DNA from: an uncultured Rhodospirillaceae bacterium
GTDB lineage: Bacteria; Pseudomonadota; Alphaproteobacteria; Rhodospirillales; Rhodospirillaceae
Direction of reading: 5' to 3'
Assembly (NCBI GenBank): GCA_943787205.1
Contig: CALSLN010000013.1
Span: forward strand, 124,001 to 188,000
Length of the DNA stretch: 64,000 nucleotides
The notes below the pieces were generated by a model that was not told the DNA's origin, did not search any database, and worked only from the letters and a program-made list of their open reading frames with translations. This document shows, one piece after another, positions 57,451 to 64,000 of the stretch (the stretch's first letter is position 1; every line of letters begins with the position of its first letter). A program made the position numbers and the translations under genes.

Positions 57451-57828
57451 CTATGAGCGCCGGGCCTTACGGGCTGCATACTTCGCGTCACGAGCGGCCT
57501 TTTGCTCAGCTTTGAGGGCGGCGGCTTGGATGGCTTCTTGCTTCAATGCCTCTTCCTTTTCAGCCTTTTCCGATTCAATCGCTTGCTGTTTGGCAAGGGC
57601 TGCGGCTGCCGCTTCTTCAGCTTTCTGGGCGGCCTTAGCGAGCTTTTTCGCCAGGGCTTCCTCTCTGCGCTTTTCGCGGGCAATGCTAGCCGCCAGCCGC
57701 TCAGCCTGACGTTCAGCGTAGTCAGGCGCGTTCATTGGTGCGTTGGCTTTCGCGTTTTTAAGCGTGGTTTGCCGAGCCTTTGCGGCGGCTTGAAGCCGCT
57801 CATTAAAATTCACATCGTGCTTAGACAT
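57451..57828 (-). CDS. DUF6481 family protein
   Basis: A 125-residue, almost fully helical, Ala/Lys/Glu-rich protein (FNERLQAAAKARQTTLKNAK, APDYAERQAERLAASIAREK, and a coiled coil to the C-terminus ending AARKARRS). It matches DUF6481, common in alphaproteobacteria, of unknown function. Ribosome site GGAG lies upstream of ATG 57828. A short reading frame ends 18 bases upstream on the same strand. Confidence 0.75.
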   Translation of the reverse strand: MSKHDVNFNERLQAAAKARQTTLKNAKANAPMNAPDYAERQAERLAASIAREKRREEALAKKLAKAAQKAEEAAAAALAKQQAIESEKAEKEEALKQEAIQAAALKAEQKAARDAKYAARKARRS

Positions 57829-57845
57829 GTATTCTCATACTCCAT

Positions 57846-58019
57846 TCATTTGATATGGGGTTGTATACTACCTTTCCTGGCTTCGCACAGCACATCCAGA
57901 GCATTTTTCAGAAGAAGTTTATCTGCCTCGGGCAAGTGGTCAATATTGGGCGAGTTATGCAGCGAGCTGACGCAATTCACGTAGAGTAACTGAATGACCT
58001 GCTTTAGAAGCTGCCGGTG
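57846..58019 (-). CDS. Probable small protein, start not resolved
   Basis: A minus-strand open frame of 57 codons that looks coding: QLLKQVIQLLYVNCVSSLHN, NIDHLPEADKLLLKNALDVL, then ARKGSIQPHIK and stop TGA at 57846-57848. No ATG or GTG fits well; an AAGGAG site lies just upstream of the frame (about 58035), so an indel or an unusual start may hide the N-terminus. It would be cotranscribed with the DUF6481 gene. Confidence 0.4.
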   Translation of the reverse strand, partial: HRQLLKQVIQLLYVNCVSSLHNSPNIDHLPEADKLLLKNALDVLCEARKGSIQPHIK

Positions 58020-58254
58020 TTATTTAGATGTCGCTCTCCTTTGAATCTTTCTGAGATACCTAAAGCTTATGTTTCAATAAGGAGCCGCGATCGGATTGTC
58101 TGGGGGTGAAATGCGTATCTGGCGCTCAATTCGTCTTTCCATGTGTCGATATTTTGGACAGGTCACTGGCGGCGAGCTCTGGAATGTGAAGAGGAGCTAG
58201 AGAAAGCTATCGTAATTTCTTTGGGCACGTGGCCGCAGTTTCACGTCAGTATAC

Positions 58255-59043
58255 CTATAACCATCCTGTGACGGCTCTGTTGAAAGCCGTTGGATTATTC
58301 AAGTTTGCCAGATGAGCGGCGTGCTCAATCGGTTTGAGTTTACTATTTGGTATGGCGTCAGCCATCGCCGCCATAACTTCTGGCGGGGCGGCCATGTCAC
58401 TGTCTCCGACTACACATAAGGTCGGTGCCTTAATTTCACCAAGCCTCGGTGCGTAATTCAATTGTGTGAGCGCTGCCGCACATCCGCAAAAGCCATCAAC
58501 ACTCGTCGTTAAAATCATGTCTCGTGCTAGATCAACTGTGGTCTTGTTGTTTGGGTCAGCGCGGAAAGCGTCCGTCAACCAACGGTTTAGCGTTCCATCC
58601 GCGACGGTGGCTAATCCATCCTTTTGCGCAATAGCGATTCGCTGCGCCCATCCTTCCGCATAAGGCGCTGGAGCATCAGCGCGCGCGTCGCAACAGATCA
58701 GGCGGTTCACGCGCTTCGGATGATCAAGCGCGAGGCCAAGGGCGGTCATGCCACCAAGAGATAACCCCATAATGTCGGCGGTTTCGATATCGAGCGTTGC
58801 CATCAACTCAACCAAGTCATCGACCAACATGGTTAATGAATATGCACCTTCAGACGCCTGACTCTGTCCGTGCCCGCGTGTGTCATACCTTAAGACGTGG
58901 TGAGTTTTGGTTAGCTCATCCATCTGCAGTTCCCACATGCGATGATCTGCCGCCAGGGAGTTCGATAGAACCAGCCAGGGGTTTTGCGGACTGCCGTCTA
59001 CGCAGTACGCGATGTCTACGCCATTGAGTGAGGTGGTCTGCAT
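58255..59043 (-). CDS. pcaD: Alpha/beta hydrolase, 3-oxoadipate enol-lactonase-like
   Basis: A 262-residue hydrolase close to PcaD: WLVLSNSLAADHRMWELQMD, VLRYDTRGHGQSQASEGAYS, the nucleophile elbow IMGLSLGGMTALGLALDHPK, APTLCVVGDSDMAAPPEVM and the catalytic His in IEHAAHLANLNNP. In beta-ketoadipate pathways it opens the enol-lactone; neighbours here are not pca genes, so the true substrate may be another lactone or ester. It lies 13 bases downstream of the flavin monooxygenase, probably in one unit. Confidence 0.75.
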   Translation of the reverse strand: MQTTSLNGVDIAYCVDGSPQNPWLVLSNSLAADHRMWELQMDELTKTHHVLRYDTRGHGQSQASEGAYSLTMLVDDLVELMATLDIETADIMGLSLGGMTALGLALDHPKRVNRLICCDARADAPAPYAEGWAQRIAIAQKDGLATVADGTLNRWLTDAFRADPNNKTTVDLARDMILTTSVDGFCGCAAALTQLNYAPRLGEIKAPTLCVVGDSDMAAPPEVMAAMADAIPNSKLKPIEHAAHLANLNNPTAFNRAVTGWL

Positions 59044-59056
59044 CGTGGCGCTCTCT

Positions 59057-60155
59057 CTATGATTCGCGTGAGCCGGTCGCGGTGTTAAATGCAGGCAGTA
59101 CTTTTTCAGCCAACAGCACCATGGAGTTGCGGCCTAGATCTACATCGGCCCAATCTTTCCCGGCATATAGAAGGGTGCCAAAGTCACCAGTCGTTTCCCG
59201 AAAAGCGAGTAGTTCTTCGGTTACTTTTTCAGGCGTGCCCCATATCACTAGGTCTTCCAGGACACCATCAACGGTCACCGCGTTATCGTCCATTGCTTGA
59301 TCGGCTTTGAACAAATTGGCACGGCCGCTTTTCTTCATCTTAGTGACGATTTGATTGTAGTAATAACGGTAGGGGCTTTGAGGGCCGAGCGCATACTCTC
59401 GGGCAACGTCAAGATCATCTGCAACGAACACGCTCTTGGCCACGCGCCATTGAGCCGGGTTAGCCGGTCTGCCGCCCTGCTCGCAACCCTCCGCATACTT
59501 TGGCCAATGACTGGCCACCCATTGGGGCAAGAGAAAATTTGCCGAAATAGGATCCCAGCCGCGCGCCGCAGCGGAGACGATGCCTTTTGAAAAAGGTGCG
59601 ACCGCCGTCACAATGATCGGCGGGTGTGGTGTCTGCAATGGCTTCGGCAAGATGCCCTGACCGATCTCGGGAATCATCGTCTTTTCGGTCGATACAGTCC
59701 AATGCTCACCCTTAAGGTTGTAGGGCGGTTCTGATTTCCAGATATCGAGTACCATGTCGATGGCCTCAACAAACATCGCGGTTCGATCTTTGTCGAGCGT
59801 ACCGAACGCCTCTGCGTCGGACAGTAATCCACCGGGGCTGATCCCAAAATTAAATCTACCGTCAAGTAGATGATCAAGCATGGCGATCTGAGATGCCACT
59901 GCCGCCGGATGTGCGTTGGGCATGTTGACCGTGGCCCGTGCCGAGCCGAATGTTTTTTGTCGCGTCCGCCAGGGTGGCGATGAACAAGGCGCAAGATGTT
60001 ATGTTTTCTGCTTTATCGGTTGCGTGTTCGCCAACGTACCCTTCTGTAAAACCCAATTCATCGGCAAGAATGAAGGCTTCGCGGTCTTCACGCAGACAGG
60101 TCCGCCAATCCTTGCCGAGTGGATGTATTGGCATGGTAAAGAAGCCGAGCTTCAT
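59057..60155 (-). pseudogene. Luciferase-like flavin-dependent monooxygenase (LLM), one frameshift
   Basis: ATG 60155 starts MKLGFFTMPIHPLGKDW, then ADELGFTEGYVGEHATDKAE and FIATLADATKNIRLGTG. The frame breaks at a GGG (complement of 59935-59937). Removing one base gives TVNMPNAHPAAVASQIAMLD and the rest: GRFNFGISPGGLLSDAEAFG, LQTPHPPIIVTAVAPFSKGI, AARGWDPISANFLL, WGTPEKVTEELLAFRETTG. The restored protein is 365 residues, the bacterial-luciferase fold, using FMNH2. Divergent from the RidA gene. Confidence 0.82.
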
Positions 60156-60168
60156 TAATCTCTCCTGC

Positions 60169-60183
60169 TTTAAACCGTTTAAA
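60169..60183. promoter_or_regulatory. Palindrome in divergent promoter region
   Basis: TTTAAACCGTTTAAA, a perfect 6-bp dyad with a 3-base centre, lies 14 bases from the leftward LLM start and 111 bases from the rightward RidA start. Its place suggests an operator or promoter element. Confidence 0.45.
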
Positions 60184-60293
60184 ATCTCTATGCAGATACA
60201 GATAATCACGTTTCACTCGGGGCATCAAAGAGTGATAGGCTTTGGCGGCGGTTATTGGGTTAGGCATCCGCTGCACGCAAGGGGGGAAGTACA

Positions 60294-61720
60294 ATGGCTA
60301 CAAAACGAGCGGTAAAGAAGCGAACGACAAAGAAAAAGGCAACGACGGGAAAAGCGGCGAAGAAGGCGCCGTTGGCCCGCAAGGGTGTTAAGACCAAGCC
60401 AAAAAAGAAGGCTGGTATTGAAGCAATTTGGCCGGGCCTCGCGGCTGGTGTTCCTAAGCCTTTGATGCCTTACAGCCCAGCTATAAGGGCCGGTGATTGG
60501 GTCTTCATTGCTGGACAGATCGCCAGTGATTTCCAGACCGGTCTCGCGCCCGAGGTTGTGTCTGCAAATTCCTATGTGGGCAATGAATTGTCGTTGCAGT
60601 CTAAGTTCGTGTTGACCAACCTTGCTAACACCATCAAGGCTAGTGGTTGCGATATCAACCAGAACATGGTCCGTATGTGGCAATGGCTGGTTTCTGATGA
60701 GCCGTCTGAGGAAGCTTTTGCCTGGGGTGATAACTGGCCGGCCATTAGCCTGAAACCCTACCTGAATGTCCGGGACGAAATTGTTAAGGCGCCTGCGCCG
60801 CCGTCTTCATATCTGGGTGTTCGTGAACTTCTATGTTTTGGCACCGCTCTTGAAGTGGACATGATTTGCCTGGTCGATAAAAACAAACCGCAGATTATAA
60901 AAGCGCCGAAAGGTGTGGTGACCGCGGCGGGCGGACACGCTGCTGGGCTAAAGCGTGGCGACTGGGTGTTTCTTGAGTCCGTAAACGCCGCCGATCTTAA
61001 TGACGATGAATTTGGGCCGACTCAATGGCACGATGATCCCGGTTGAACGCCAAACCGAACATATTCTGGATAAACTGGAGGCCATTGCTAAAGCAGCAGG
61101 GTCGTCGCTTGGTAAGGCCGTTAAGGCCGACGTCTACATAGGCCATCCGGAAGACTTTGCGGCGATGGACCGAGTCTGGAAACGCCGTTTCCCGAAAAAT
61201 CCACCGGCGCGTGTTGTCATTCCCTACATGGGTATGGGCGAGCGCGGTAGCCGCGTGGAAGTTGCACTCACGCTACTGACCAACACCGCCAAAGCCAAAG
61301 TCAAAACAATTCACACACCGGATGCACCGGCGCCGCTCGGGCATGAACCGCAAGCCGTTAAAGCCGGTGACTTGCTGTTCTTCAGTACGCAGATGGCGTT
61401 TGATTCGGACGGTAATCTTCCGAACGGAATGGTGCGTCACCCCTCTTTCCCCTGGTACGGATCGCCGGGGCCAGGCGCAGATGCGCTACATGATGAAGAA
61501 CATCAAAGCGATCTGTGAAGCGGCAGGTACGTCGGTAGAAAATATTTGCCGCCGAGTGTGTTTCCATGATGACTTCCAATGGTTTGCTGAATCCATCGAA
61601 GAATGGGCCAAGTATTTTCCGGAAGATAAACCGGCATCTACTACTATTCGCTTGGGCGGGCCTTTTGTAGTTCCCGGTGCCAACACTTTGCTCGACCTCA
61701 TAGCCTACGCGCCAGATTAA
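60294..61720 (+). pseudogene. Triple RidA/YjgF-domain protein with Lys-rich N-terminal tail, two frameshifts
   Basis: Strong AAGGGGGGAAG site before ATG 60294. Residues 1-42 are a Lys-rich tail (KKRTTKKKATTGKAAKKA). RidA unit 1: YSPAIRAGDWVFIAGQIASD, SKFVLTNLANTIKASGCDI. Unit 2: AAGLKRGDWVFLESVNAADL, TEHILDKLEAIAKAAGSSLG, RVVIPYMGMGERGSRVEV. Unit 3: AVKAGDLLFFSTQMAFDSDG, MMKNIKAICEAAGTSVENIC, STTIRLGGPFVVPGANTLLD. The frame breaks near 61035 and 61473; dropping one base at each restores a 474-residue protein. RidA proteins remove reactive enamines; a three-unit chain resembles a RidA trimer on one polypeptide. Confidence 0.75.
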
Positions 61721-61751
61721 TGGGCGTACTTGCAATTCGAATGCATGCGCC

Positions 61752-62642
61752 GTGACCGCTGTTGGATTTGTCGGGCTGGGCAAAATGGGGGCGGTTATGG
61801 CCCCCCGCTTTCTGGAGGCGGGGCATGCCTTAACAGTTTGGAATCGAACTGCAGCTAAGGCAGAGCCGCTTGTTGCGTGCGGTGCGCGGTGTGCTGAGAC
61901 GCCCGCCGATGCCGCCGAGAACAGCGATGTCGTGATCTCAATCCTTGGTGATGATGCGTCGGTCCTAGATGTATATCGCGGTGACAATGGCTTACTGAGC
62001 GGCAGTGTCGACGGCACGTTGTTTATCGATATGAGTACGGTTCAGCCTCATACCTCTGTAAAGATTGCAGAGGCCGTTAAGGCAAAAGGCGCTGACTTTG
62101 TTGAAGCTCCCGTGTCCGGTACGGTTGGCCCAGCGGCTGACGGTAAGCTGTTTGCTTTGATGGCTGGCGACGCTGCGGCAATTGCGCGGGCGCAGCCCTA
62201 TCTCGACATACTATGCCGCCGTACCATTCATGTTGGGGCCGCGGGCCAGGGTGCGTTGATGAAATTGGTCGTCAATTTGCCACTGGGCGTTTACTGGCAG
62301 GCGTTGGCTGAAGCGGTCGCTCTTGGCGAAGCTGGCGGTCTGGAGCGCAAACAAATTCTTGAAACCATCACCGACAGTTCAGCGGCTTTAGCTGTGCTTG
62401 GCCTCAAGACTCCGGCGATTCTCGGTGAGGTTGGGGCTGTCGCATTCGATGTAGACAGTATGCAGAAAGATATTTTGGCCATGCTTGAAACCGGTAGTGG
62501 ACTTGGCGTTCCATTACCTGCGGCCTCTGCCGCACTGATGTCTTACTCAGCCGCGTCTGCGGGCGGAATGGGCCAGGAAGATGCAGTCTCTATCGTGCGG
62601 TTCTTGAGCGATAGACTGACCCGACAGAAATCTGAAAATTGA
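61752..62642 (+). CDS. NAD(P)-dependent beta-hydroxyacid dehydrogenase (3-hydroxyisobutyrate dehydrogenase family)
   Basis: A 296-residue dehydrogenase from GTG 61752. Rossmann motif VGFVGLGKMGAVMAPRFLEA, LFIDMSTVQPHTS, the substrate motif FVEAPVSGTVGPAADGKLFA, and catalytic Lys in GALMKLVVNLPLG. It could reduce or oxidise a small beta-hydroxy acid or tartronate semialdehyde-like compound. It follows the RidA gene by 31 bases and precedes the CocE gene by 10. Confidence 0.87.
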   Translation: MTAVGFVGLGKMGAVMAPRFLEAGHALTVWNRTAAKAEPLVACGARCAETPADAAENSDVVISILGDDASVLDVYRGDNGLLSGSVDGTLFIDMSTVQPHTSVKIAEAVKAKGADFVEAPVSGTVGPAADGKLFALMAGDAAAIARAQPYLDILCRRTIHVGAAGQGALMKLVVNLPLGVYWQALAEAVALGEAGGLERKQILETITDSSAALAVLGLKTPAILGEVGAVAFDVDSMQKDILAMLETGSGLGVPLPAASAALMSYSAASAGGMGQEDAVSIVRFLSDRLTRQKSEN

Positions 62643-62652
62643 GTGTGTTCTG

Positions 62653-64000
62653 ATGAGCGATTACAAAAGTGAAGTTCGCGATGAAATGAAGGTCGATTGG
62701 GATGTGCCCATTACGATGGACGACGGCGTCGTCCTGCGTGCAGATGTTTTTCGTCCCATTCAGGATGGTCAGTACCCCGTTTTGTTGAGTTATGGGCCCT
62801 ATGCGAAAGGCCTGTCGTTCCAAGAAGGATACCCGAGCGCTTGGGATCGTATGGCGGAGGAGCACCCGGATGTCACGGCGGGCTCGACCAACAAGTATCA
62901 GAACTGGGAAGTCGTCGACCCTGAAAAGTGGGTGCCAGAAGGATACGTGTGCGTTCGCGTTGATTCTCGCGGATGTGGTCGCTCTCCAGGATACATACAG
63001 CATTTCGCGCCGCGTGAGACTGATGACTTTGTGCAATGCATTGAGTGGGGCGGAACGCAGAATTGGAGCAACGGCAAGGTTGGATTGAGCGGAGTGTCAT
63101 ACTTTGGCATCAACCAATGGCAGGTTGCCTCGCGCCAACCAAAGCACTTGGCCGCCATGTGTATTTGGGAAGGGGCTGCGGACTGGTATCGCGACATGAC
63201 CCATCATGGCGGTATTCTTTCAACATTCTGGGCCAATTGGTCTGACATGCAGGTCAAAACTGTCCAGTACGGTTTGGGTGAGCGCGGACCCAAGAGCGTA
63301 GTCACTGGCGAATTAGTCTGTGGGGATGAAACTCTTTCAGAAAAGGAAATGGCCGGAAACCGCTGTGATTTTGGCGCGGAAATACGGTCCCAACCTTTGG
63401 ACGACCCTTACTACCGCGAGCGGTCAGCGGACTGGGGCAAGATCACTACACCGTTGCTAACCGCTGCAAATTGGGGCGGGCAAGGTCTACATCTTCGGGG
63501 TAATTTTGAGGGTTATGTCCGCGCCGCATCGGAAAATAAGTGGCTGGAAGCCCACGGCCTCGAGCATTGGACGGAATTCTATACGGCCTATGGCGTCGAA
63601 GTGCAGAAACGCTTCTTCGGTCATTTTTTGAAAGGCGATGATACGGGCTGGACAGATCAGCCAAAGGTCCAACTTCTCGTGCGTCATCTGGACCGATTTG
63701 AAAAACGCTTTGAAGAAGATTGGCCGATCCCTCGCACGCAGTGGACGAAATTTCACATCGATGCTGAGACAATGGGTCTGGTCGATCAAGCCCCTGCCAG
63801 CGAACAAACTGTCGCGTTTGACGCGACGGGTGAGGGCGTTACGTTTATGTCTGATTCACTTAAGACAGAAACGGAAATAACCGGGCCCTCCGCCGCAAAG
63901 TTGCAGATTTCATCTTCTACGTCTGATGCTGACCTATTCGTCGTGCTGCGCGTGTTCGACCCGGATGGAGAAGAGGTGACGTTTCAAGGCGCGATCGATC
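62653..64000 (+). CDS. CocE/NonD-family alpha/beta hydrolase (3' end off window)
   Basis: Open frame from ATG 62653 to the right edge. N-terminal X-Pro-dipeptidyl-peptidase-like features: WDVPITMDDGVVLRADVFRP, YPVLLSYGPYAKGL, GYVCVRVDSRGCGRSPGY, and the nucleophile motif KVGLSGVSYFGINQW. The C-terminal jelly-roll begins (LQISSSTSDADLFVVLRVFD). By family it hydrolyses esters or amides. It is the third gene of the rightward unit with the RidA protein and the dehydrogenase. Confidence 0.9.
   Translation, partial: MSDYKSEVRDEMKVDWDVPITMDDGVVLRADVFRPIQDGQYPVLLSYGPYAKGLSFQEGYPSAWDRMAEEHPDVTAGSTNKYQNWEVVDPEKWVPEGYVCVRVDSRGCGRSPGYIQHFAPRETDDFVQCIEWGGTQNWSNGKVGLSGVSYFGINQWQVASRQPKHLAAMCIWEGAADWYRDMTHHGGILSTFWANWSDMQVKTVQYGLGERGPKSVVTGELVCGDETLSEKEMAGNRCDFGAEIRSQPLDDPYYRERSADWGKITTPLLTAANWGGQGLHLRGNFEGYVRAASENKWLEAHGLEHWTEFYTAYGVEVQKRFFGHFLKGDDTGWTDQPKVQLLVRHLDRFEKRFEEDWPIPRTQWTKFHIDAETMGLVDQAPASEQTVAFDATGEGVTFMSDSLKTETEITGPSAAKLQISSSTSDADLFVVLRVFDPDGEEVTFQGAID

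Noticed and set aside
1-64000. tRNA, rRNA or riboswitch genes
   Set aside because: I read through the gaps between genes and saw no cloverleaf, rRNA or known riboswitch core that I could support; a covariance-model scan would be needed to exclude small RNAs.

Overview
The window looks like alphaproteobacterial chromosome. It has a 5-aminolevulinate synthase (C4 haem pathway), TRAP transporters, the DUF2849-cysI-DUF934-cysH sulfite-reduction block, class Ia ribonucleotide reductase genes behind NrdR-like boxes, and alphaproteobacterial families such as DUF3775, DUF6481 and DUF6502. Gene content fits an aerobic, probably aquatic heterotroph; the species cannot be told from the sequence alone.

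Layout. 1-13 kb: a receiver/metallo-beta-lactamase fusion (runs off the left edge), a Tat-exported FAD oxidase, a DUF6502-DUF5666 pair, a TRAP transporter locus, and a cobalt-type nitrile hydratase cluster with two tandem beta genes behind an OmpR-type regulator. 13.3-14.5 kb: first of four identical 1252-bp IS3-family elements (others at 30.4, 38.7 and 52.9 kb). 14.5-19 kb: sugar nucleotidyltransferase, flippase, a frameshifted HTH-like gene and an orphan TRAP binding protein. 19-28 kb: acyl-CoA-dehydrogenase-like flavoprotein, hydroxyacyl-CoA dehydrogenase, a histone-like-tailed protein, nrdAB, and a glycerophosphodiester phosphodiesterase. 28-40 kb: a rearranged surface-polysaccharide and signalling region (NeuB-like synthase, glycosyltransferases, galE, FkbM methyltransferase, PhoR-like kinase, LytTR protein) with several truncated genes next to IS copies. 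40-42.6 kb: two Tat-exported proteins, one a nitrilase-fold protein lacking its nucleophilic Cys. 42.8-51.3 kb: ten tightly packed genes that together encode haem-precursor synthesis, siroheme synthesis, sulfite reductase and APS reductase. 51.5-58 kb: YdjM-like protein, IS copy 4, a truncated SpoIIE phosphatase facing a STAS protein, RecQ, and small genes. 58-64 kb: a divergent catabolic-looking locus (enol-lactonase-like hydrolase and luciferase-like monooxygenase leftward; triple RidA protein, beta-hydroxyacid dehydrogenase and CocE/NonD hydrolase rightward).

Two general features affect interpretation. At least ten genes are broken by single-base indels, most often an extra base in a short G/C run, while the protein sequence on both sides stays well conserved. 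This looks more like sequencing or assembly error than decay, and is worst in nrdAB and the PhoR-like kinase. Second, none of the four IS copies has a matching target duplication, and most of their flanks are cut genes, so recombination or deletion between copies has probably reshaped this region.
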